A DNA stretch of 64,000 bases from Kutzneria sp. CA-103260 (lineage in GTDB: Bacteria > Actinomycetota > Actinomycetes > Mycobacteriales > Pseudonocardiaceae). This document shows, one piece after another, positions 17,984 through 25,982 of the stretch. Below the pieces are notes generated by a model. That model did no database searches and was not told the origin of the DNA. It saw only the letters and a list, made by a program, of their open reading frames with translations. Each line of letters opens with the position of its first letter. Position 1 is the first letter of the stretch. Position numbers and translations under genes: made by a program. The stretch is from assembly GCF_018263855.1 (NCBI RefSeq), contig NZ_CP073318.1, positions 5,828,001 through 5,892,000 on the forward strand, given 5' to 3'.

Positions 17984-19648
17984 TCACTTCTCCTCGGCAC
18001 GGGCGACCAACTCCTTGGCGCGTTCCCGCATGACGCGCTTGAGCACCTTACCGGTGACGCCGACGGTGACATCGCTGTAGTCCATGCGCAGGGCCCGCGT
18101 CACGGGCGGGAATCCGTGCTGCGCCAACACGTCGTTGACCCACGCGGTCAGGTCCTCGGCCGGGTCCTGCGCGCCCGCGAACTGCAGCAACACGTACGCG
18201 TCGCCGACTCCGTCGCCGTCCCAGTCGGCCTGCACGCCGTCCTCCACGATCGCGGTGACGGTGCAGTCCACCAGCTCCGGCCGGTTGGCCAGCAGCAGTT
18301 CCTCCGTGCGCGTGCTGAAGACGATGCCGTTCCTGGTGCGAATGGCGTCCGGGGCCCGGTCCAGGTGGTAGAAGTTGCCCTCGGCGTCCTGGGTCGCCAG
18401 GTCGCCGGTGAGCCAGTAGCCGCCCAGCCGCAGCCGGTGCCAGGTGATGGAGTCGTTCCAGTATCCGGGAGTCAGCGTCGGGGACTTGACACCGAGCCGC
18501 CCCACCTCCCCGGCCGGCAGCGGCCGGCCGTCCTCGGACAGCACGGCGGCCTGGGCGAAGCTCATCGGCTTGCCGATACAGCGGCCGAACGAGGCGCTGC
18601 CCGGCTTGTGTCCGTTGTGGAAGATGGAGTACCCGGTCTCCGAGGAGCCGAGGCCGTCGGTGAACACCGAGCCGGGCACCCGGTGCGGCTTGAGGTCGCG
18701 GCCGATCTCCTCGTGGCTGCCCAGCCCGACCAGCACCCGGATGTGGGCCTCGTGGGCGGCGTCGCCGGTGTTGTAGTAGGCCTCGATGCTGGATGTGTCC
18801 CACTTGGACAGATCCGCCGTGGCCATTTGGGCGTACGTGCCGGAGAAGCCGAACACCGTGGTGGGCTTGAACTTCTGCACGGCGTCGAGCACGTCGTGCC
18901 CGTTCTGGCTGGACAGCAGCATCACCGGCGAGCCCAGCAGCAGCCCGAACATCATCACCGACATGGCGGCGTTGTGGTTGCCGGGCAACGCGACCAGCAG
19001 CCGGCCCATCGAGCCGCCGACCGACAGCTTGAGCCGGTGCAGCTGCGCGTAGAGCAGGGTCTCGTGGGTGTGCGGCACGGCCTTGGGCATGCCGGTGGTG
19101 CCGGAGGAGTGCGAGATGATGATCGGGTCGGTCTTGTCGTGCCGGTAGGGCCAGCCGGTGGCCGGCAGGTGGTCCCGGTGCTCGGGCTTGACGTCGGCCG
19201 AGGTGATCACGAAGCCGAGTTCGCCCGACGCCAGGGTTTCGTGCCGGTCGGCGTCGGTGACCGCGCCGGACGCGCCCTGCCGGCGGATGTACTCGCGGGC
19301 GATCTCGGGGCGCAGCTTGGCGTTGGCGAAGGAGGGGATGGCGCCGAGCGAGTTGACCGCCATGAAGTTGACGGCGAACTCGGTGCTGGAGGCGGTGAGC
19401 ACGCCGACCACGTCACGCGGCTTGATGCCCTTGCTGGCGTAGAAACCGGCGTAGGCCTCCACGATCTCGTACAGCTGGCCCAGCGTGAGCACCTCGGGCC
19501 GGCTGCCGTCCGGGGCCGTCCAAGTGCCGTCGGTCCACAGCACCGGCTCGTCCAGCGGTCGCCCGTACTCCTTGATGCGGTGCAGCACGTTGCCTGCGCC
19601 GAGCTCGGTGTCCGCCGCGATGCGGGCGCGCTCTTCCTTGGTGATCAC
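17984..19648 (-). CDS. AMP-forming ligase, candidate ATP-dependent diazotase
   Basis: A 554-residue ANL-superfamily enzyme. It starts at GTG 19648 with AAAGGGA upstream, overlapping the preceding stop by 4 bp. Core motifs are intact: HSSGTTGMPKAV (P-loop), TDGLGSSETGYS, YWLTGDLA and the C-terminal lysine region TGKVLKRVMRE. Two such ligases occur in the operon. The other (21808-23172) is closer to the loading ACPs. This one sits next to the nitrous-acid genes, and ANL enzymes such as CreM and AvaA6 use ATP and nitrite to diazotise aryl amines. Diazotisation of the 3-amino group is therefore the favoured role. Acyl-CoA or acyl-ACP ligation remains possible. Confidence 0.72.
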   Translation of the reverse strand: MITKEERARIAADTELGAGNVLHRIKEYGRPLDEPVLWTDGTWTAPDGSRPEVLTLGQLYEIVEAYAGFYASKGIKPRDVVGVLTASSTEFAVNFMAVNSLGAIPSFANAKLRPEIAREYIRRQGASGAVTDADRHETLASGELGFVITSADVKPEHRDHLPATGWPYRHDKTDPIIISHSSGTTGMPKAVPHTHETLLYAQLHRLKLSVGGSMGRLLVALPGNHNAAMSVMMFGLLLGSPVMLLSSQNGHDVLDAVQKFKPTTVFGFSGTYAQMATADLSKWDTSSIEAYYNTGDAAHEAHIRVLVGLGSHEEIGRDLKPHRVPGSVFTDGLGSSETGYSIFHNGHKPGSASFGRCIGKPMSFAQAAVLSEDGRPLPAGEVGRLGVKSPTLTPGYWNDSITWHRLRLGGYWLTGDLATQDAEGNFYHLDRAPDAIRTRNGIVFSTRTEELLLANRPELVDCTVTAIVEDGVQADWDGDGVGDAYVLLQFAGAQDPAEDLTAWVNDVLAQHGFPPVTRALRMDYSDVTVGVTGKVLKRVMRERAKELVARAEEK

Positions 19649-20145
19649 TGCGGGTCCCTTTCCAGCAGGAGCGCTGACGCGCCGTCGGTAGTCGGTGGGG
19701 TGCGCCCGAGCAGCCGGTACACGGCCGTGGTGCGCTCGTCGGCGGCCAGCTCGACGGTGAGCAGCAGCACGGCGTCCAGTTCGGGGTCGGTGAGCAGCAG
19801 CTCGGCGGTGTCCAGCGGATCCTCGTCCACTGTGGACACGCTGAGCAGCGGCCCGGTCAGGTCGAGCTCGCGGCTGAGGAAGCCCAGCACGGCGTTGGTG
19901 GTGGCCTGCATGAACAGGATGGCGTTGTGCACCTGGCGGTTGACCAGCAGCCGGCTGGCCAGGCCGGTGGTGGTGGCGTCGCCGATCAGGCTGGACACGA
20001 CCACGGCCAGCCGGGAGCCGTCGAACTCCCGGCCCCGCAGGCATGCCACGGCGGCGTGGTAGACGAGCGGGTTGAACGCGGACTCGATGAAGCCGGGCAC
20101 CGGCTCCAGCTCGCCGGACGTGACGGCCCGAGCAACGGTGATCAT
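19645..20145 (-). CDS. Half-length ketosynthase-like protein (chain-length-factor-like)
   Basis: A 166-residue protein that resembles only the N-terminal half of a ketosynthase: GSRLAVVVSSLIGD, then NAILFMQATTNAVLGFLS and LTGPLLSVST, a run that usually leads to the active-site region. No catalytic Cys-His-His set is present. It overlaps the complete ketosynthase upstream and the ligase downstream by 4 bp each. In type II systems a catalytically dead partner (KS-beta or CLF) pairs with the KS, and this may be a shortened version. A degraded KS is the alternative, but precise overlaps and an open frame argue for selection. Confidence 0.65.
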   Translation of the reverse strand: MITVARAVTSGELEPVPGFIESAFNPLVYHAAVACLRGREFDGSRLAVVVSSLIGDATTTGLASRLLVNRQVHNAILFMQATTNAVLGFLSRELDLTGPLLSVSTVDEDPLDTAELLLTDPELDAVLLLTVELAADERTTAVYRLLGRTPPTTDGASALLLERDPQ

Positions 20146-21260
20146 GGCCGCTCCAGCAGGATCGCGGTGTTCATGCCGCCGAACGCGGCATTGAGCGACA
20201 GCACTCGACGCACCTGCGCGCGCCGCGGACCCTCAGTCACGTAGTCGAGATCGCAGGCCGGGTCCGGGGTGGTGTACCCGGCCGTGGGCGGCAGCACGCC
20301 GTCAAGCAGAGCCAGCAGGGACACCACGAACTCCACCGCCCCGGAGGCCTCCAGCATGTGGCCGGTGGTGCTCTTGGTCGAGCTGACCGGGGTGTCCGAG
20401 CCCAGCGCCGCCCGCAGGCCGTTGGTCTCCGCGCCGTCGTTCAACGGCGTTCCCGTGCCGTGCGCGTTGACGTAGTCCACTTCGGACACTCCAGCCCGGC
20501 GCATCGCCTGCCGCACGGCCGAGGTGATGCCCCGGCCCTCGGGATGGGGCTTGGCGATGTGGTAGGCGTCCGAGGCGACACCGAACCCGGTCATCCGGGC
20601 CAGCACCTGGGCGCCACGCCGACGGGCGTGCTCCTCGGACTCCAACACGATCGCGGCGACGCCGTCACCCAGCAGCAAACCGGTTCTGTCCCCGGAGAAC
20701 GGGCGGATCACGCCGTCCTTCGAGAAGGCCCGGCCGGAGTCGAACTTGGCCATGTTCTCCTCCTCCACCAGGTACGCGCCGGCGCACAGGGCCGCCTCCC
20801 GCCGGCCGGCGGCGATCAGCCGCCAGCCGTGGATCAGCGCCGTCGCCGAGGCCACGCAGGCGTTGGTGAACGCCATCCGCGGCCCCCGGAAACCCACACG
20901 GTCGGCCAACATCCCGGCCAGGACACCGGGAATGTCGGGCCCCGGCGCATACGCCTGGCCCCGGGAGAACCGCGTCACCGACTTCCAGTCGCCGGCCGAG
21001 CCGAGCAGCACCGCGGCATCGGCGCCGGACGGCAGGCCGGCCATGTCCACCGCGTCGTCGGCGCAGCCGCCGAGCACGTCGACCAGCTCGGGGTCGCCGG
21101 CCGCGGCGGCGGTCATCGGCGTCCGGAACGGCGTCGGGTCGAACCGGCGCGCCGGCGCGAACACCTGGGTGCCGGTGAACACCCCGTCCCGCAACGCCTT
21201 CTCGCCCCAGCCGAACGCCGTGAACACGCCGTACCCGGTGACGACGACCCCGCCGGTCAT
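20142..21260 (-). CDS. Type II beta-ketoacyl-ACP synthase
   Basis: A 372-residue condensing enzyme with a complete Cys-His-His set: Cys135 (TNACVASA), His267 (NAHGTGTPLND) and His301 (TKSTTGHMLEASG). The C-terminal GGMNTAILLE is typical of FabF-type enzymes. It is expected to condense malonyl-ACP with the aminohydroxybenzoyl starter carried on ACP. It overlaps the ACP gene before it and the half-length partner after it by 4 bp each. It is shorter than most FabF proteins (about 410). Ketoreductase and dehydratase genes are not in the operon. Confidence 0.88.
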   Translation of the reverse strand: MTGGVVVTGYGVFTAFGWGEKALRDGVFTGTQVFAPARRFDPTPFRTPMTAAAAGDPELVDVLGGCADDAVDMAGLPSGADAAVLLGSAGDWKSVTRFSRGQAYAPGPDIPGVLAGMLADRVGFRGPRMAFTNACVASATALIHGWRLIAAGRREAALCAGAYLVEEENMAKFDSGRAFSKDGVIRPFSGDRTGLLLGDGVAAIVLESEEHARRRGAQVLARMTGFGVASDAYHIAKPHPEGRGITSAVRQAMRRAGVSEVDYVNAHGTGTPLNDGAETNGLRAALGSDTPVSSTKSTTGHMLEASGAVEFVVSLLALLDGVLPPTAGYTTPDPACDLDYVTEGPRRAQVRRVLSLNAAFGGMNTAILLERP

Positions 21261-21502
21261 GCCGAACCGACGTTCTGTGGGCCGCGGTTCAGGTAGGCGG
21301 TGATCCGCGCGACCGAGGTGAACTCGTCCAGGTCCTCGTCCTCGGGGTCGGCGTCGACCCCGAAGCGGGCCTTGACCTGGTGCAGCAGCCACACCAGGGC
21401 CATCGAGTCGATCACCAGCTCCGCGTCGGCGGCCAGGTCCGCCGGCAGGTCGGGAAAGATCCGGGGATCGGCCAGCAGCTCCCGGACGTCCTGTTCCGTC
21501 AC
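21257..21502 (-). CDS. Acyl carrier protein (81 aa)
   Basis: An 81-residue four-helix carrier. Ser33 in ELVIDSMALVWLL aligns with the phosphopantetheine site (DSM in place of DSL). The C-terminal half is acidic (DADPEDEDLDEF). The GTG start at 21502 overlaps the stop of the second ACP gene, and its stop overlaps the ketosynthase start. Two different ACPs in one operon suggest one for the aryl starter and one for the malonyl extender; which is which cannot be told. Confidence 0.82.
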   Translation of the reverse strand: MTEQDVRELLADPRIFPDLPADLAADAELVIDSMALVWLLHQVKARFGVDADPEDEDLDEFTSVARITAYLNRGPQNVGSA

Positions 21503-21777
21503 TGGGCGGCCTTGCGGCGCACAATGTCGGCGGCCAGCTGGCCCAGGGTCATCGCGCCGATCGCCTCGATGTCGGTGTCCGGGATCTTCACGTCGTACTC
21601 GCGCTCCAGCCGCAGCGTCAGCTCGACCAGGCTGAGCGACTCCAGGTCGATGCCGCTGGTGCCGATCGGGCTGTCGTCGGTGACCTTGTCCCGGTCGATC
21701 GGCACGTTCATCTCGCCGATCAGGGTGGTCAGCACCCAGTCGCGCACGTCGGCCTCGGTCAGCGTGGTCGCGGTCAT
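21499..21777 (-). CDS. Acyl carrier protein (92 aa)
   Basis: A 92-residue ACP. The likely modified serine is Ser47 in GIDLESLSLVEL, so the usual DSL reads ESL. The ATG at 21777 was preferred because GAGAGGAC lies just upstream; a TTG 24 bases earlier would remove that site. It follows the aryl ligase by about 30 bp, the widest gap within the operon, and overlaps the second ACP gene. It probably receives the aryl group from the neighbouring ligase. Confidence 0.82.
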   Translation of the reverse strand: MTATTLTEADVRDWVLTTLIGEMNVPIDRDKVTDDSPIGTSGIDLESLSLVELTLRLEREYDVKIPDTDIEAIGAMTLGQLAADIVRRKAAQ

Positions 21778-21807
21778 GTTCGTACTCGTCCTCTCGGGCA
21801 AAGGGAA

Positions 21808-23172
21808 TCAGGAGACCAGGGCCGCGGCCCGCAGCGCGCCGCGGTCGCGGATGAGCTTGCCGTTGGGGGTGCGCGGCAGCCGGGGCAGCACCCGCACCAG
21901 CTTGGGCAGCTTGTAGTCGGCCAGGTGCTCGGCGCACCACCGGACCAGGTCCTCGGCGGCCAGCTTCTCGTCCACTGTGGACACATAGGCCTCGATGACC
22001 TCGCCGTGCACCAGCACCGCCTCGGCCACCGAGCCGTGCCGGGTCAGCACGTCCTCGATCTCGGTCAGGTCGACCTTGAGGCCGCCGATGACCACCAGCG
22101 AGTCGCCCCGGCCGAGCAGCCGGACCGTGCCGTCCACGGTCAGCTCGGCCCGGTCCCGGGTGCGCAGCCAGCCGTCCACGTAGCGGTCCTGGCCGTCCTC
22201 GGTCAGGTACGGCGTCGCCGGCAGCCGCACCTCCACCTCGCCGTTCTGGATGCGCAGCAACACACCCGGCGTCGCCGGCCCGACGCTGGGCCGCAGCCGA
22301 CCGCTGACGTCCATGGCGATCACGCCGGTCTCGGTGGTGCCGTAGGACTCGCCGACCCGCACCCCGTACACCTCGTGGAACCGGTCGGCCACGGCCGGCG
22401 GCATCAGCTCGCCGCCGGACACCGCGCACCGCAGCGACGGCAGCAGCGGCGGATTCTCCGCGGTGGCAAGCAGTTCGTAGTGGAACGGCACCCCGAAGAT
22501 CCCGCTGACCTCGTGCTCGGCGGCGGCCCGCAGGATGTCCCCGGCCGCCACCCTGGGCGAGAACACCACGCCCACACCGGCGTACAGCGAGTGCAGCAGG
22601 CCGGCGATCAGCCCGAAGCTGTGGGCCGTGGAGCTGAGCAGCAGCACCCGCTCCCCCAGCGCCGGCATGCCGGCCAGCTGGTTGAACCGGCGGATCTCGG
22701 CGACGATCGACTCCTCGGTGCGGCCGACCACCTTGGGCCGCCCGGTGGAGCCGGAGCTGAACTGGATCAGCCGGTGCGCGGTGCTGGCCGGCAGGCCGTC
22801 GGACCGCTTCTCCGTCACGAGTTCGTGCCGCGACCGGAAGTTCAGCCGGGACCAGCCGGCCGCGCCGGCGCGGACCACCAGCTGCGGCCGGCACAGCGCC
22901 CGCAGCTGCTCGACCTCGGCCGGCTTGAGCCGGTGGTCCACCAGCATCACCTGCGCGCCCAGGCGCCACAACGCCAGCAGGACCTCGATCTGGGTGAAGC
23001 TGGGCGGCACCTGCAGCGCCACCGTGCTGCCCTCGCGCACGCCCGCGGAGGCGAACAGCGCCGTCTCCTGCTCCACCGCCTCCCGCAGTTCCCCATGCGT
23101 CACAACGTGATCGGCGATGAGGTACGGCAGGTCGTCGGGATGCAGGGCCAACAGGTCGGACACGAGCTGCAT
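21808..23172 (-). CDS. AMP-forming aryl ligase, probable starter-loading enzyme
   Basis: A 454-residue ANL ligase, shorter than acyl-CoA synthetases. It has FSSGSTGRPKVV (P-loop), GESYGTTETGVI, RTRDRAEL and a terminal NGKLIRD with the conserved Lys. It lies three bases after the GriH homologue and ahead of the two ACPs. The likely role is to adenylate 3-amino-4-hydroxybenzoate and load it on ACP to prime the ketosynthase. The alternative, a diazotase role, is less likely because the second ligase neighbours the nitrous-acid genes. Confidence 0.78.
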   Translation of the reverse strand: MQLVSDLLALHPDDLPYLIADHVVTHGELREAVEQETALFASAGVREGSTVALQVPPSFTQIEVLLALWRLGAQVMLVDHRLKPAEVEQLRALCRPQLVVRAGAAGWSRLNFRSRHELVTEKRSDGLPASTAHRLIQFSSGSTGRPKVVGRTEESIVAEIRRFNQLAGMPALGERVLLLSSTAHSFGLIAGLLHSLYAGVGVVFSPRVAAGDILRAAAEHEVSGIFGVPFHYELLATAENPPLLPSLRCAVSGGELMPPAVADRFHEVYGVRVGESYGTTETGVIAMDVSGRLRPSVGPATPGVLLRIQNGEVEVRLPATPYLTEDGQDRYVDGWLRTRDRAELTVDGTVRLLGRGDSLVVIGGLKVDLTEIEDVLTRHGSVAEAVLVHGEVIEAYVSTVDEKLAAEDLVRWCAEHLADYKLPKLVRVLPRLPRTPNGKLIRDRGALRAAALVS

Positions 23173-23175
23173 GGC

Positions 23176-24258
23176 TCAGCTCTCCTTGCAGAACTCGCCG
23201 ATCGGCAGGCCGACGTGCCGCTTGTCGGTGGCGATGTAGCCAAGCAGCTCGTCGCCCCGCTCCAGCTCGGTGACGTTGCGCACCTTGGGGCCGGGGCCGA
23301 GCACCCGCACGTGCCAGTCGTCCTGCACGGTCAGGCTCACCTCGACGCCGTCCTGCGAGTGCGCGGTGATCTGCAGCAGCGGACGGGATTCCAGCTTCGC
23401 GCGGCCGACGACGACCCGCCGGGTCCTGCCCTCGGTGTTGACCGCGAGCACGGTGCTGCCGGAGTGCAGCTCGGACAGGTAGTTGGTGCGGTTGTCCGGG
23501 CCGAGCACGTAGGAGTGCAGCGCGCCGGCGTTGACCCGGAACGGCCGGGTCGGCATGTACGGCAGCGGATGCGTCTCGCTGACGCACAGGATGTAGCCGG
23601 AGGAGTAGGAGCCGACCAGGATGCCCTCGTCCTGCTCGAAGTGCGAGCAGGTGTCCACGCACACCCGGTCGCCCAGGCCGACGTGCTCGATGCGGTCCAC
23701 GGTCAGCGTGCTCAGGGTCAGGTCCTGGGTGCCGGCCTCCAGCAGCCGGGACAGTTGGAAGACCTCGTTGGCGTCGCGGGGCGCGAGCAGCAGGCCGTCC
23801 GAGCCGTGTTCGAGGACGTCCAGCACGATGGTGGCTTCCTCGATGTCGCCGACCACGCAGATCAGCTTGCCGTCGGCGGCGTCGGCCGCGGCGATCACGA
23901 TCTCCAGCGGGATCTTGGTCGGGTCGGTGAAGCTGACGATGGTCCACGGCAGCCTGGCCGCGGCGGTGCAGGCCAGCCGGAGCGTGCGGTCGTCGCGGAC
24001 CTCGACGAACACCGAGCCGGTGTGGCCGGTGGCGATCAGCCGGTCCAGCTGGTCGGCGTCGTCGACGTTCACGGTGACCAGGTCAGCCGCACCGGATTCC
24101 GGGCCCAGCAACACCTTCCGCACGGTCGGCGGCAGGGTCGCCAGCAGCGCCGGGTCGTCCGAGACCACGCCGGCGATCCGGGCGTGCACCGCGGCCGCGA
24201 CCACGGCCTCCAGCTGCTGGGGGGCGACGGTGCGCAGGTCGATCCAAGCGAATTTCAC
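23176..24258 (-). CDS. griH: GriH-type 3-amino-4-hydroxybenzoate synthase (DHQ synthase II family)
   Basis: A 360-residue homologue of archaeal 3-dehydroquinate synthase II. In actinomycetes this family (GriH, NspH) converts the C7 aldol product to 3-amino-4-hydroxybenzoate. Supporting runs are KFAWIDLR at the start, DGLLLAPRDANEV, GDRVCVDTC, VGSYSSGYILCVSETH, RPFRVNAGALHSYV and GYIATDKRHVGLPIGEFC. The GTG start overlaps the GriI-type gene by 4 bp, and this pairing is diagnostic of the pathway. An independent primary-metabolism role is unlikely because the neighbour is the matching aldolase. Confidence 0.92.
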   Translation of the reverse strand: MKFAWIDLRTVAPQQLEAVVAAAVHARIAGVVSDDPALLATLPPTVRKVLLGPESGAADLVTVNVDDADQLDRLIATGHTGSVFVEVRDDRTLRLACTAAARLPWTIVSFTDPTKIPLEIVIAAADAADGKLICVVGDIEEATIVLDVLEHGSDGLLLAPRDANEVFQLSRLLEAGTQDLTLSTLTVDRIEHVGLGDRVCVDTCSHFEQDEGILVGSYSSGYILCVSETHPLPYMPTRPFRVNAGALHSYVLGPDNRTNYLSELHSGSTVLAVNTEGRTRRVVVGRAKLESRPLLQITAHSQDGVEVSLTVQDDWHVRVLGPGPKVRNVTELERGDELLGYIATDKRHVGLPIGEFCKES

Positions 24259-25058
24259 GCTGTCTCCAAGAGTCGGGCGGCGGCCTGGGCCGGGTGCAGC
24301 ACGGCGGCGAGCTTGTTCATCAGGGAGCGGGGAGTCGGGGAGGTGAAGATCCGGCGGCCGACGGCGAGTCCGGCGCAGCCGGCGTCCAGCGCGGCGCGGG
24401 CGTAGTCGACCAGTCCGTCGCCGTCCGGGTCGGCGTCGGCGGCCGGACCGCCGGCCACCAGCACCGGGATCGGGCAGCTGGCGGTCACCTCGGCCATCCG
24501 CTCCGCCGGCAGCGCCATCGACGTCTTGACCAGGTCGGCCCCGAGGTCGGCGGCGATGTTCACCACGTGGGACAGCACGGTCGGGTCGAAGGAGCTGGCC
24601 ATGCGGGGACCGCGGGCGTAGGCCATGGCGATCAGCGGCACGTTCCAGGCGTGGCACTGACCGGCGACCATGCCCATGTCTTCCAGTTGCTTGGCCTCGG
24701 TGTCGGAGCCGATGTTCACGTGCACGCTGACGGCGTCCGCGCCCAGCCGCAGCGCGTCCTCGACGTCGCCGACGAGCACCTTGGCGTGTTGGTCGGCGGC
24801 GTGCGAGGTGCCGGCGGACAGGTGCACGACCAGCGCGCAGTCCTCGAGCAGGCTGGGGTCGATGGCCCGCATCCGTCCCTTGTGGACGATGATGGCGTCG
24901 GCCCCGCCGAGCACGACCGCCCGGATCAGCTCGTCCCAGTCCTGCATGGGCACCACCGGCCCGTCGGACACGCTGTGGTCCAGCGGGACGAAAAGGTGCC
25001 GGCCGTCCCCGGCGCGCGACAGGCGCCGGGTGCGGAACGCCTTCCCGGGATCGGCCAC
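24255..25058 (-). CDS. griI: GriI-type C7 amino-sugar-like aldolase (first step to 3,4-AHBA)
   Basis: A 267-residue class I aldolase of the DhnA/archaeal FBA-like family. It condenses L-aspartate-4-semialdehyde with dihydroxyacetone phosphate to give the C7 precursor of 3-amino-4-hydroxybenzoate. FVPLDHSVSDGP near residue 25, DAIIVHKGRM and the probable Schiff-base lysine in GADLVKTSMA are visible. The start is GTG 25058 behind a near-perfect AGGAGG. It is the first gene of the 12-gene operon. A LysR-type inverted repeat lies 84-99 bp upstream. Confidence 0.92.
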   Translation of the reverse strand: MADPGKAFRTRRLSRAGDGRHLFVPLDHSVSDGPVVPMQDWDELIRAVVLGGADAIIVHKGRMRAIDPSLLEDCALVVHLSAGTSHAADQHAKVLVGDVEDALRLGADAVSVHVNIGSDTEAKQLEDMGMVAGQCHAWNVPLIAMAYARGPRMASSFDPTVLSHVVNIAADLGADLVKTSMALPAERMAEVTASCPIPVLVAGGPAADADPDGDGLVDYARAALDAGCAGLAVGRRIFTSPTPRSLMNKLAAVLHPAQAAARLLETA

Positions 25059-25379
25059 GATGCGCACCTCCTGTTCATACGGTTCGGGGATCCATTGAAT
25101 GGTTGACGCCGAAAGAAGGGTCGGACAACTAACACCTCGCGATAACTTCGCAGTTATGTCCACCCCCAGAGATTGTTCCGATGACCGCTAGGGAGAACTC
25201 TGATGAGACTTTGAAGAGGGTCTGCTATGAGCGGGCGCACGGTTGGTCAAGTGTCAACATGTGGGAAGTACACGCAGGCAGACGGCCTATGGTTGACCTA
25301 GCCGAGCATCGCTAACATGGCTGCGCGCGGGCCGACTGGGCTCACGAGTCACATATTCTCCACATGATCGGAGTCGATC
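25059..25379. promoter_or_regulatory. Divergent promoter region of the biosynthetic cluster
   Basis: This 321-bp stretch holds no gene. It separates the 12-gene minus-strand operon from the plus-strand flavodoxin/MFS genes. The best site is ATAAC-TTCGCA-GTTAT at 25142-25157, a perfect inverted repeat of the kind bound by LysR-type regulators, and the cluster encodes one (27510-28463). No convincing pair of promoter hexamers could be assigned. Confidence 0.5.
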
Positions 25380-25982
25380 GTGGCAATTTCCGTCAAGCTG
25401 GCGGTGGCCTTCCACGGGGGCAGTGGGCACACCGCCGGATTTGCGGGCGCCGTGCACGCGGGCGCGTCATCGGTGAGCGGCTGCGAATCGACGCTGGTCA
25501 GCGTGGACACGATCGACGAGGACGGCTGGGCGGCACTGGACGGCGCGCACGCCATCGTGTTCGGCGCGCCCACCTACATGGGCAGCGCCTCGACCGCGTT
25601 CCACCAGTTCGCCGAGAGCACGTCCAAGCGCTTCCTGCGCCAGGTCTGGCTGGACAAGCTGGCCGCCGGCTTCACCAACTCGGCCGACAAGCACGGCGAC
25701 AAGTCCTCGACCCTGCGCTACTTCCAGACGCTGGCCGCGCAACACGGCATGACCTGGGTCAACCTGGGACTGAAGTCGGGCTGGAACTCCTTGCGGGGCA
25801 GCGAACACGACATCAACCGGCTCGGCTTCCACGACGGCGCGGCGGCGCAGTCGCTGCTGGGCACCCGGACCGACGAGCTGCACGCCGCCGACCTGGCCAC
25901 CGCCGAACACCTGGGCCGACGCGTGGCCGAACAGGCGACGATCTTCGTCGCCGGCCGTGCGGCGCTCGCCCCCGTGCGGTGA
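25380..25982 (+). CDS. Flavodoxin-family NAD(P)H oxidoreductase
   Basis: A 200-residue protein with a flavodoxin-like fold. AFHGGSGHTAGFA matches the FMN phosphate loop, AIVFGAPTYMGSAS the second FMN loop, and FTNSADKHGDKSST the region around the isoalloxazine ring. It starts at GTG 25380 with GGAG nine bases before. It resembles WrbA/NAD(P)H:quinone reductases. It overlaps the exporter gene by 4 bp and diverges from the operon, so it may protect against a quinone or diazo product or act as a tailoring reductase. The role is inferred. Confidence 0.8.
   Translation: MAISVKLAVAFHGGSGHTAGFAGAVHAGASSVSGCESTLVSVDTIDEDGWAALDGAHAIVFGAPTYMGSASTAFHQFAESTSKRFLRQVWLDKLAAGFTNSADKHGDKSSTLRYFQTLAAQHGMTWVNLGLKSGWNSLRGSEHDINRLGFHDGAAAQSLLGTRTDELHAADLATAEHLGRRVAEQATIFVAGRAALAPVR

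Noticed and set aside
21778..21801. TTG start 24 bases upstream for the 92-aa ACP
   Set aside because: It would place the start before the only good ribosome site (GAGAGGAC), which serves the ATG at 21777.
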